Source: Tetraselmis striata
Lineage: Eukaryota; Chlorophyta; Chlorodendrophyceae; Chlorodendrales; Chlorodendraceae
NCBI GenBank assembly: GCA_006384855.1
Contig: VCJN01003121.1
Coordinates: forward strand, 1 to 64,000
Length of the DNA: 64,000 bases
Direction: 5' to 3'
Notes under the pieces: generated by a model
What the model was told of the DNA's origin: nothing
Databases searched by the model: none
The model's input: the letters and a program-made list of their open reading frames with translations, nothing else
Part shown: piece by piece, positions 53,892-64,000 of the stretch
Layout of the letters: the number at the start of each line of letters is the position of its first letter
Position numbering within the stretch: the first letter of the stretch is position 1
Position numbers and translations under genes: made by a program

Positions 53892-54478
53892 CATGGCCGA
53901 CCTCGCCCCCCCGGGCAAAAGTGGGCGGCGAGCCTTGTTGTCTCGCGTGTCCGCGCCGCCGGCATCGAGGAGGACGAGAAAGACATGAGGAAACCCGTGA
54001 CAAGGTGGGCGCGCAACAAAACACTCCATCCTCCGCATTAGCACGCACCCACTCGTGGCTAACTTGTGCCGCGCGCAGGTTCGTCCGGGAGCGCCGTAAG
54101 GCCCACCTCAACGCCAAGGCTTCCACAGTGCCAGCGGCGCAACTCGTGGTGGCCGAGGAGGCCGCATCCTCAACCGCTTAAAGGCGAAACGATTGTGGCT
54201 TGTTGTGGGTGTCTGGGCACAGGGGGCGTCCCGACGCCAAGGTAAGGAAGCTCATGGCGGCGTCGTCGACGGCACAGCCTCCCGGGGTGGTGAAGACACT
54301 TACTGACGGATGACAAGAAGCGGAAGAGGCCAGTGAAGAAACGCCGAGGTAAGAAACTGACGGTCGCGGAGTCGGAGGCGGAGTCGGAGGCGCAGGCGGA
54401 GGCGGAGGCGGAGGCGGAGGCAGCGAGATCGTCGAAGCGGAGGGTCCCCCGGGCACGCAAGAACAAGAACAAGCAGTA
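53892..54478 (+). CDS. Hypothetical basic protein, exons tentative
   Basis: The plus-strand sequence after a C-run and CTCACAG acceptor-like site contains ATGGCCGACCTCGCC (53892). A separate open segment, about 54296-54478, reads DDKKRKRPVKKRRGKKLTV, then an (EA)n acidic stretch, then RSSKRRVPRARKNKNKQ and TAG. The alternating basic-acidic-basic tail resembles nuclear proteins. The exons could not be joined convincingly and the region between has several frames open. No family recognised. C-runs follow the stop at about 54498-54517 and 54588-54612. Confidence 0.28.
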
Positions 54479-54479
54479 G

Positions 54480-55165
54480 CCCCCGCCCCCTTTACCCCCC
54501 CCCCCCCCCCCCCCCCCAAGGCGGGAGCGGCTGGCGGCGAGGGGGGGCGGGGGGGGGCGGGGCGGGCGTGGTCCCACCGCCCCCGCACCCCCCCCCCCCC
54601 CCCCCCCCCCCCGGGCCACATCCCCCGATGGCAGCTGTCGCGAATATTGTAATTCAATCATTCTTCGGCAAACCGCTGCCTGCCCCCGCCCTCCCCCTCG
54701 CGAATATTTATGTAACGTGAGCACTCTTTGGCAAAACATGGCAGCCAAACCGCCCATCTGATGACCTTTGATCGGACGGCTGGCAGGCCCGATCAGCAGT
54801 ACTAGTACTACAAATTCCCCAGTGTTACCAAGTACGTACGGCTGCGATTTGCGCTCCCATGTACTAATAGTCGTAGTTATCCACAGGACGACTAGGGCTC
54901 GTGCCCGGGTACCGGGTACCGGGTACTACATCCCCGGTACCGGCGTAATAAATATATCGCGTACTACCCGGTACCACACGGACAACCTTGTACCTTGTAC
55001 GTCAGTGCCATGTACGCTTCACCGGGCTGGTACGACTACCAGAATGATGACAAAAAGGATTTATCGCCCGCCGGCAATAACGCCGGATGTACTCGCACGT
55101 AACTAAATGGACGTGCCGCCACCAGCAGCAGCCTTCACGGATAAATAATAGTCGCTAGTAGTAGT
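54480..55165. other. No supported gene; C-runs and GGTACC repeats
   Basis: Two long C-runs, then CGGGTACCGGGTACCGGGTA units at ~54906. ACTAGTACTA-type motifs are frequent. Confidence 0.55.
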
Positions 55166-55169
55166 GCTT

Positions 55170-56130
55170 CGTCACCTGTATGTCACATCTGAATCTCACA
55201 GTGCGTTGTGCGTTTCACCCGCCGCTCTCCGCGCAAGGGGGCGAAACAACCACCGATGGTGATGGCAACAGCATTACATCGATGTCATCCCGCGTTGTTG
55301 CGTGTCCACCCCTCGTAACGTGCATCTTCAGTACAAGTACAGAGTTACCATCGCGTCGGGTACAGTGCACTAGTACTTCACTTGGCTGTACGCGGCGCGC
55401 TCGCGCGCTCGTGCGCGCAGCTTTACTCGTCCTACTGGCTGGTGCATGTGCCGCTGCTTTGCTAGGCGCTCGTCGCCAACTTGGCCACTTCTACCCCTGC
55501 TTCTACCGGCATGCAGTTCCGGCTCGTGCCGCACGCCACCACGGCGCGCGGCCAGTGCTATAGGGCGCCGCCGGGAGACGGTGCCTTAATCCCGCGACAC
55601 GTCCTGCCTATGTCATGCCGGCGTCAACATCTCCCGTCCGCATCTGATGCGCATGCGCCTCGATCGAGGGCGTCTTAGCGCGAGACCCCTTCCACAACTC
55701 AAAGACATCTTCCTCCTTTGTGTGGTCGGCACGCCTGCTGACTGCCTACGCTCGTAGTCGTAAACGAACCGCGTGTAAACTGGCAAAACCAGACTCGAAT
55801 GCATGACTGAAATGTTCTAAACGTGTTTATGGGGTTTCCTAACGGATTAACACTGTCCTAGTGCGACACGTACGGTCTGTAGTGGTTTCATCAAGCGGTT
55901 ACCATCGGGTCTTGGCACGGGATGCCCCATCGCCCGCAAGCCTTGCGCTCCCAGCCGGGGAGCTACTTAGGACAGTCACCATCAGCTCGTCCGCCATCTT
56001 CCAGCTCGCTGCCTTCGGCAGCGCCCTCCCGTGTTCCGCCTTCGCCCTGCGGGCTCCTCCTCCGACATTCCCTCCCCTTTCGCTGAACCTTCCTAGCCAT
56101 ACAATGGCGCTTTCCCGTGTAAAACAGCCT
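55170..56130 (+). repeat. Dispersed repeat family, copy R4 (5' truncated)
   Basis: 55180-55790 aligns with the 3' internal part of R1-R3 (GAGTTACCATCGCGTC, CGCTCGTCGCCAACTTGGCC, GCCGGGAGACGGTGCC). 55813 onward carries the terminal block TTCTAAACGTGTTTATGGGG, CGTACGGTCTGTAGTGG, AGCCGGGGAGCTACTTAGGA, and CCTTCCTAGCCATACAATGG. The hairpin-bearing 5' part is missing. Confidence 0.7.
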
Positions 56131-58949
56131 CCGCTCCCTCCGCACCCGCTCATCATCATATCGTAGCAGCAGCATCCAAGCGACGTCGGGTGTGAATAAT
56201 CCGACAATTACTGCTTCTAGCTAGCTAGCGAGCTGGGAAAGCACTAACTAACGTAACAAAACCGTTTTAACGTTGAGGGGGGCAAATTGCGTATGTAACG
56301 GTGTTAGCAATTAAGTTGCACTCCCCCCTATACTGCCCAGCACTATTAGCCGGCCTCCCTTTGGCATGTTGCATGATGGCCGACAGGCGACTGCTAATCG
56401 TCTGCTGTTGCTGCTGCTTCCGCCGCCCCGCTGGTGGTACAGGTACCGCGGCACGGCGCGCGACTAAATGTATACAAATAAATGAGCACATTATATTATG
56501 CACCAAAAACAAGTACTGTCCCCATGTATGTAAACGTACAGATACGGGTCGTGCGTTACATACAATGTTAAACAGATCGGGACATTGTACATTATTAGTA
56601 ACGGACTTTAAACCTTGCCCCTCGAACGTTGACTACTTCCCAGCTAGCGCGTGGGTGGCAAAAACGACGAGGCATGACGAGGCATGTCATGGCCGTGTTT
56701 TGCCAGCACTCTTCTAGAGTTTTCCGTGTATGTCGGATTATTATTTCACTACCGCTTCACGAGTACCAGTAATGGTACCTGCGTCGTGTTGCGGTCCGCT
56801 TTTATGAGAAGCGGCTTCTGAGGGTCAAGATTACGCAACGCGGATTCATCTGTAGCGGTAGGGGGGCATACTGAGCGGCAGCACGTCGGAAGCAAAAGGG
56901 GCGCGGGCACAAAGGAGGAAGGCCGGAAGCTGCATCCCTAATCCCTATAGTTCCTACAGCGGTTGGATAAAGCAGGTTATTATTATGAAAATCAACTCGG
57001 CTTGGGCAGTGGAGAGCAGCAAGTCAACATGCTGTAATTCAATTTCAATTTCGCTGTCGTCAACCACGCGAACGCCGCCGCCCCGCATACGGGCCCGGTG
57101 CGCCGCCTGCATGTATACGGGCTACACATGTTCGGGAACGCCCAATGTCGTTAAATGCAATATCTATGTACCGACGACCGCATATCGATTCATGCCGGTC
57201 CCGCGCCCGATGACGGCATCACGGAGCTCGATATTTCAAATAGATCCCGACCGCCGACGATGAAAGCTCCGAAACCAGCACCGCCCCCGATCCGTACCGC
57301 CGGCGGTCTGTGCTCGATACCCGCGAGGAGAAACACACGATCCAACCAGGCAGCCCCGCGCTTAGAGCGAGCAATGATACATGGGAATCCCAATTCTGTC
57401 AGCGCCTGGCGATACTGCATAGACAATGTTGACGCATTGAAGTTTCGTTATTGATCTATGCCGAGTCGCGTATAGCTTGCAGATCGAGGCTGACTACAGT
57501 CATACTGGCACGCGCCTGCACATTTATCTATATCGACACGGCCAACTCAAAAAACTCCAAAGGAGCATGATATAGCCCAGACACATCGCTTTGCAATAGG
57601 TGGCGAAATCTGGCCGCGACAGCCCTCCGCGTCGTCACATGCGGCGATAGTCTAGGGGATGTTGACTGCCTTACGAGCCACCGCCGGATCGTAGTGCTCG
57701 TGGAACAGCTCCGTGCACAGGAGCGCGCCGCACCGCTGGCCTACAAGTCCCTGAAAACATGCTCTCGGATGCTGCATAACGCTACAACACCAGTCGCCCC
57801 CTTTTGGTGGACGCAAGGCGTCGATGCGCCGAGCAGCACAAGAGAAGCCGGCTGCGAGTGATCTGGAAAGAACGATCGCTCCGAAACCACTTTCTAGTGC
57901 AGTAGCATCCTTACCGCCGCGCGTCGCTGCTTTGCCCGGAACACGGGAACTGTACTGGGTTTGGAGGGCCGGTGTGCCTCGACGCTGGAACACGTTGCGT
58001 TAGCCCTCTGACGACAACTAGCTTTATTGCCTCGGGAACGAGTGTCTTCCCCTGCTCATGTGCCGTGCACCCCCAGCGAGGAACGTGTTGCAGGCGCGCG
58101 ACGGCCCGTTGCTGATCGTCGTCGTCGTAGTCATCTATTGTACGTCGTCGCGCGCAGCGCGAATATACTGCGCGACGCCCATACTACGGTACGGGTACCG
58201 CCGCGCGCCGCGCAGCGTGAATACACTGCGCCGCGAAAACGTTGACGGCGCGGTTATTTTCCTCATCGCACCTCCGTGCATCGCTCATGCTCAGCTGGTG
58301 ACTAGTAACGTGGTCTGCGGTCGACTGACAAGCATGCTGCTCATTCCAATCTACTCACCCCTCCTGCTCCCGCTGCCACGCCCCGCAGAGCATGACGGCT
58401 GCTGCAATCCGGCAGCGTGTTGCCGCCTACTAGTATGTCTAATCGCAGCTCCCTACAATAGTACCTACAACAGACATGCCCGTGGTGGTGCCAAGTTGCA
58501 GCCGCGCAGATCATATGCTCCCAGCCGCAACTCTGCTGGTTCCGATCCTACAGGTAAGGGGTCCTAGTGCTCATGCCTGCCTTCGCTGGTAGGACGGGCG
58601 ATACCATCCGGTGTGCATAACCCTCTCCATGGCATGTTAAGCGGGATGAGAGATCTCAATAGAAAAAGCTTATTTATGCCAGCCATTTACATCTAGCTAT
58701 CAGTCACAATACGTGAAGTGGTGAACAACCCCATGTAGGCAATCAACTCGGCGGTGGAGTGCGGAACGTTATCGTGATTCAACTTCTGCTTCCCACACGC
58801 CACTGGGCCGCAGCGCGGGGTACCGCCAGGGGGAGGCGCAGAGCTGGCATTGCATCAGATTTAAAGATCGCATTACTTGTGCCCAGTCGTCGCCAAGATC
58901 CCGGCCAGGGATTCAACAGGGGGGGGGGGGGGGGGGGCATGGAGTGGTG
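56131..58949. other. No supported gene; 3' flank of diacylglycerol kinase
   Basis: Open frames exist but none carries a motif. On the minus strand a TGTAA (plus ttaca at 58687-58691) lies about 260 bp past the kinase stop and is its likely poly(A) signal. A G-run at about 58920-58937 lies just past the stop, in the putative 3' UTR. Confidence 0.5.
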
Positions 58950-61900
58950 TCACAGCATGGGGCCGAGGCGCGCGGCGAGCTCCCCGATGATGGCCTGGCG
59001 CTGCGCGAGGGTGAGCACCCCGCTGCTCTCGCAGCTCTCGAGCACCTCGCCCACGATGCTGGCCATCACGCCCGCGCTGTTGGAGCCCAGGCGGCGCAGC
59101 ATGAAGGCTTGCCCCTTGCAGTGGATGTCCATCTGGCAGGGGCCCTGCGGACAAGGGCAGCACACAACAGGGCGATTGTGTGTAAGCACGCTTGAGTTAC
59201 TTTGTCGAACGTACTTAAATGACCCTCGTAACTCACGGCACTTGAAGGGTACTGAGTTTATCCAAAGTCAAGCCTTGGGGTATTTCTGAAAGCAGCTTCA
59301 GAGCGCACACTTCCCTGCGGGGGGTTGCGCACCTGCATCCACGGCTCGCCGTCGATCTGCATGGGCAGTGTGCCGCTCATCACGAGCCGGATGTGCCGCC
59401 CTCGGGCGAGGCGCTCTGCCTTGGAGAGCCCCACCTGCAGCTGGCCGAGGTGCCACGTGCCGTACACGGCAACGACCTCCAGGATGCCGTCCGACATGCT
59501 CTGCGGCACGTCGCCCGGCAGCTGCTGGCCGTACTGCCACGGCGGCGGGGCGCCGCCGCTGTCCGCAAAGTCGTTGGGCTCCGCGGAGCTCCGGCCGCAG
59601 GTCCACAGGTTGACGCCGCCCATGTAGGAGGAGATGTTGAGCAGCATGAGGCCCTCGATGTCGTCCGGCACCGGCACCGGCAGGCCGTCTACCTCCAGGT
59701 GCACCGCGTGCGGCAGGCTTGCGCACGAGTGGCCGATCAGGTCGGTCGCGCCCACCACGCCGTACCACATCTTGTTGCCCAGCTGGCTCTGGAACCACTG
59801 CGGGTACTGCTCGCGCGTGTTGTGGAAGTCCAACGCCGCCTGGCCGGGCGTCAACAATCGGGCACGGCATAGCATGTTGAGGACAAAGGCACTGCCGATT
59901 CCAGCCGGCTATCAGATTCTATACCTGGACAATCAGATGTCAATTCTAAACCACGCACCCATCGGCCAACATGAAACAAAGGCAAACAGTGCCCCCTAGG
60001 CACATCACCACCTCCTGGCCCGCCTTGTTAGTGCTCCTAGCCACATTATGGCCGACCTCTTGTAGTTCTCCTTGTAGTGATGAGCAGAGCCGCGCACCCG
60101 GGGCATTGGCGCCCCGGTGGCCTGTAGCGTCATGAGCAGGGTAGGGCCCCGGGGTCGGGTGGGGGGGGGGGAAGGGGGGGGGGGAGACCTTGGCATCCAC
60201 GCCCAGGCCCAGGTAGTTGTTCATCGCCTTGTCCACCGTCGCCATGCGCGGCGCAGCTGCAGCAAACGCGCGGCGGCAGCGTCAGAAGGTTTGGGTACCT
60301 CATCGGAAGGCGTGCGCCAAGGATTGCGCATGGCTGGGCGCGGAGGGAGCCGACAGGCCGGATGTTGCTCGCTCAGTGGGAGTACAACAAAGTTGAGCCT
60401 AGCAAAACGCAAACCGTACTGACATGGAAGGACTGCATCTGCGGTGTCGGCTCGTGCGCGGAGCCGAAGCATAGCAGGGATACGCCCGGGCTTCTGGCAT
60501 GTGGCGACAAGTCACCGAGTATCAGCCGAACGCCAGACACCGCGGCACTGAAATTTAGATCAGTCCTGCACTGCTCGAATGTATGTAGAATCTACCGGAT
60601 AATGCTGCCTAATATGTACCGAGGTGATGCTCGAGTACAGACATAGTGCGCACCTTTCTTGCCCTCGGCCGGCAGCTGCGAGGTGATGGCGACGTTCCAG
60701 CGGTCGAGCAGCACGACTGCGGCGCGCTGCAGGTCGTACATGAGCGACGTCATGCCGCTCTCGCGCACGGTGTAGATGCCGCCGCCCCAGTTGAGGCAGC
60801 GCGCGAGGTCGTTGCCCGTGCCGAGTGGGAGCACGCCCACCGGCGGCGGCGTCCAGCGCGCCGGCGGCGGGTACTCGGGCGGCGACCCCGCGCCCTCCGG
60901 CATCGACTCCGCGTTCAGCTGCATCTCCTTCTCCCTCTGCCGCAACAGCGCACCCCGCCAGGCTCTGTCAACATCAAAATGAAGACAGCCGTCTCTAGCC
61001 TGCAAGCTAAGAATGCGGATGCCTCAGTTGTCAATATGTCACCATGTCCCAAACACTCATTGTCTACGGCATGTCAATATTGGCGATACTTGTCTCCCAC
61101 ACCAGCGCCAACCAGGCAGCTCATTGGGCACCCGTCCACGTGTATGTGCTTTGGTATGCGTGAGCTGAAACTCCGCATCACCAACGCCGCTATATATATT
61201 ATATTGTATATATATTTCTTAGCCTCGCAGGCGCGGCCGACCGCAGGCATCATCATGTCTGCCTCGGCCGCTCATTTTGTCAGCCGGTCGATGCCTCCTA
61301 GTACTTAGCATCTGCATCGCGCGTCATATCCCTGGCCCCATCCCCTCACAAGACCCACCTAGCTAGTACTTCACCCTTCATCCGGCTCACTCCCAAATAA
61401 CAAACCCCATCATAGCCATGATAGAGATCCGTTCAAAACAGGGGGAAAGACGGGGTAAGATGGGGGAGGAGGGACCTTGAGCACGTCGATGCAGCCGAGC
61501 ACCCAGCCGACAGTGCCGTCGCCGCCCACGACGAGCACGCGCAGGTTGGCCACGCCCGAAAAGAGGCGCAGCGCGGCCAGCGGGTCCTCGCGCGGCAGCT
61601 CCACCACCTGCAGCGGGTTGAACGCGCGCAGGAACCAGCGCCGCAGGCCCGAGCCCACCTGCGGGGCGCAGCGCAGCCGGCTCAGGGTGCGCACATAGGG
61701 CCCGCTCCACCGCCGGACGCCCAGCGAGCGGGCGCCCCTCTGAGAGCAGGCATGGTTGCTGGCGAAATGTATACAATTGCCGCCAAGCAAAGTTATGGCT
61801 ACTGTCTGCGTTAGATATAAGGGATGAGGAGGCCGCAGGGGCGCGGGGGGGGAAGGGGGGGAAACTGCAAATATGCATTGCGCAAGCTCTCCCGTGAGAA

Positions 61901-62565
61901 TGTAACGCAGCGTCATGGCAGATACAAAGGATCCTGCTTGAGCGTGTAGCGACCAGCTGGACCCTTCATTGTGAATCATTGTGTCTGCTCATCTCAGCGC
62001 GATTGCCGGAAATGTGCTTCGTTGTGTACTTGCAGTTATTATGTATGGTGTGGCAGATGTAGAAGTATACGTGGGGTGCCTTCGAGGGTGGGAGGAGCAA
62101 GTATGCGGGGGGAGTCAGACCGGCAGAGGGTGTGTGGGTGTGGATGTGTCCCGGGGGGGGTCACCTGCGGGCCGCTCTTGGTGTTGATGAAGACCAGCAG
62201 CGGGCGGTGCCAGGGCGACAGCGCGCCGATCGTGTAGGTGGGCTTGCCGGCGGGGCCGTGAATGCGCATCGTGCGCGAGCGCCCCTTGCGGTAGAGGCCC
62301 TGCAGCGGCACGCGGGTGGCAAGCCAGCCATTAACGGCTTGAGACTTGGAAAGCGGCGGCACGACCTACAACAACCTGTTGTACAAGCCCTGCATTTGGG
62401 TCACATGCAAGCGAGAGACACGAGGCGCAGTTTCGAAATGCAGTCGCCTGGATTCGACCTATGATAGGAAGGGCAGATACTTGTTGCAGTGACTTATCAT
62501 CGCACCCGTATGTATCATCAAGGGGGAGGTGACTCGGGGAACGGCCCGGGGGTTTGGGGGAGGGT

Positions 62566-62598
<33 letters not shown>

Positions 62599-64000
62599 CG
62601 CGTGCCTCAAGGAGCTCGTTGGCCTGCTGGCTGGCCTGCTTGCCGGCCTGCATGGCCCGGCTGGTCCAGCTCGCTGGCGAGGCCTCAGGGAAGAGCTCTT
62701 CCGCCGGGGGTGACGCCCCGCTGGGTGAGCTCGCCTCCGAGGGCGACTCCTGCTCCGGCTCCGCGCGCTGCTCCGCTACGGCCGTGGGCGGCAGCACCAT
62801 GCGGCCCACCAGGCCCAGGCGGCACACCTCCTTGTTCTCTGCCTCCAGCGCCGGCGGCTCCGCACGCCCACCCAGCGACAGCGCCGGCAGCGGCGGTCGC
62901 CCCGGCGTGAGCGGAGCTGCGGGGTCCGGCGAGCCGTGGCCCTCCCACCAGGCGTGGCTTCGCCGCCCCAGCATGGCGTCGTCGCAGCTGATGCGGTCCG
63001 GCTGCCCAGGCGCGCGGGGCGCTGCTGAGGCTTCATGCCCCCGGCAGGGGGGGGGGGGGGGGGGGGAGATGTCAGCGAATGCTTGGGAGCATATAAACCT
63101 TATCTGTATGTATCTGTATGTGGGGGGTTCGTAAGTGGCCGAAAGGTTTATCCGTCCCCAAGCATTCGCTGACATTCCCCCCCCCCCCCCCCCCCCCCCT
63201 CCCGCGCGGTCTTGCTGGGAGATTTGCAAAATATCCAGTTACCTACGGCGCGAGCAGGGCTACAATGAGACTCTGCCCACCCGTATCTTAAATGCCGACC
63301 TAATACGAATTATGAAGAAGCCCCTCGCCCGCCCTGCATGGGTCACCGGGACGTGATCGGAAAATCGCTGCATCGTAACATACAGATAAGGGCCGCTCTC
63401 TCACGTGCACTCATACACCCACGCAGGCACATTTGGAGTGGTTTCCAACTGGGAGAACAGCAGCCGGCTTGTGCCCGAGGGGTCCTCGAGGGCCGCCGTA
63501 CTTGGGAGATTGCAACTTGGGTTTGCGGTGCGTGTGCTTGTGAACCGCTCCTGGCTGCATCGATAAGAAGAGTAAGCCAAACGATGACAGGCGCGTAAAA
63601 CCCTAGCTGAGCTCCGACCTGCAGAATATTCTGCACAAGGACTTCAGCTTCTGTAGGCTTTAAGTACTCAAGTAACCCGTTACCCCCCCCCCCCCCCCCC
63701 CCACAACCCACCCCCTGCCCCCGCGCCCCGTCTGCCTCCCACAGCACCCTGCCCCACACGAGCCTAGGATAGGAGCAAAGTAAAGGGGAGGGAGGGGAAG
63801 TGGGGGGGGGGGGGGGGGGGGGGGAGGGGCAGACACCTTGGGAGAGGTCTTGGCTGGAGGTGCGCCAGTGGCTCTTGCCGCGGGCACTGCTGCTGCGCCT
63901 GCTTCTGCGCGACAGCTTCCCCGCCGCCGCGGGCGCGTTGAGGTCGGGTGAGATGGGTCGCAGCGGTCTGTCGGCCTCCTCGCCCGCTGAGAGCGCGCCG
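58950..64000 (-). CDS. DGK: Diacylglycerol kinase (5' end beyond window)
   Basis: Phosphorylates diacylglycerol to phosphatidic acid in lipid signalling. Exons in coding order: 64000-63837 (partial), 63024-62606, 62365-62165, 61658-61476, 60936-60654, 60256-60189, 59839-59333, 59144-58950. All junctions keep phase, with TGA at 58952-58950. N-terminal exons are Pro/Ser-rich. The catalytic domain starts RPLLVFINTKSGPQ; the ATP-binding loop is LRVLVVGGDGTVGW; then VGVLPLGTGNDLARCLNWGG. The accessory domain has MNNYLGLGVDAK, ALDFHNTRE, NKMWYG, LMLLNISSYMGGVNLW and the C-terminal EPWMQ|GPCQMDI. All exons fit the family order. Seven introns are GT-AG or, for exon 62606, apparently GC-AG (GAG|GCACGC). 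No C1 or EF-hand is visible in this part. Intron 1 contains an inverted repeat ending in G/C runs. Confidence 0.9.
62565..62598. repeat. Poly-G run (poly-C in the sense strand) in kinase intron 2
   Basis: About 34 residues, a few bases downstream of the GC-type donor of the preceding exon. Confidence 0.9.
63049..63199. repeat. Intronic inverted repeat bounded by G/C runs
   Basis: Left arm 63049-63098: G-run then GATGTCAGCGAATGCTTGGG and ATAAACCTT. Right arm 63142-63199 is its mirror: AAGGTTTATCC, CCCAAGCATTCGCTGACATT, then a C-run. Arms of about 50 bp flank a ~45-bp centre. The transcript would fold into a long hairpin. Confidence 0.9.
63683..63824. repeat. Opposed C-run and G-run in kinase intron 1
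   Basis: A C-run at about 63683-63702 and a G-run at about 63803-63824 (plus strand), potentially able to pair, directly downstream of the exon donor at 63836 (minus). Confidence 0.85.

Noticed and set aside
59298-59872. Alternative-frame ORFs over the kinase accessory-domain exon
   Set aside because: Only one minus frame contains the diacylglycerol kinase accessory-domain motifs; the rest are Arg/Pro/Ala-rich shadows.

Overview
The window reads as nuclear DNA of a green alga, probably a chlorophyte. The evidence is a plant-lineage SBP-box transcription factor, small GC-rich exons with GT-AG introns, TGTAA motifs (the usual green-algal polyadenylation signal) downstream of three genes, and a very heavy load of transposon debris. 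Roughly thirty runs of pure G or pure C (about 10 to 35 nt) are scattered through introns, intergenic DNA and transposon relics. No bacterial, organellar, rRNA or CRISPR features were seen.

Host genes, all reconstructed from exon phase and family motifs: an SBP-domain transcription factor (minus, 22934-24449, 5' end not found); holocytochrome c synthase / cytochrome c heme lyase (plus, 29342-31420, five exons, complete); a WCGPC thioredoxin (minus, 32254-32814, 5' end uncertain), convergent with the heme lyase; and a diacylglycerol kinase (minus, 58950 to beyond 64000, eight exons visible, 5' end outside the window).

Mobile DNA: a Ty3/gypsy-like gag relic with a 797-bp tandem duplication (1-2664); two diverged blocks of unidentified element-like ORFs (7.2-8.1 kb and 10.5-12.9 kb, minus); a broken DIRS-type tyrosine recombinase (13.6-14.4 kb, minus); a dispersed repeat family (14.6-18.3, 44.9-46.5 and 55.2-56.1 kb); a 2.3-kb element with ~106-109-bp terminal inverted repeats enclosing a decayed RT-linked ORF (19351-21686); a LINE relic (26.5-27.7 kb); a complete young Ty1/copia element (33866-42726); three copies of a tRNA-derived SINE (42.95-44.77 kb); an unidentified zinc-finger/Tudor-like multi-exon gene that runs into a large GC minisatellite (47.0-49.9 kb); and a ~370-bp satellite (52.4-53.5 kb).

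The standout is the copia element. Its LTRs look identical, it has a 5-bp target duplication (GGCAG) and a half-tRNA-type primer site, and between the Gag zinc knuckle and the protease it carries a complete-looking cytosine-C5 DNA methyltransferase domain. The element may therefore modify the methylation of its own copies or of the host genome. Its only obvious lesion is a frame break at the start of reverse transcriptase. A second pattern worth attention is that most introns here carry a long C or G run immediately downstream of the 5' splice site.
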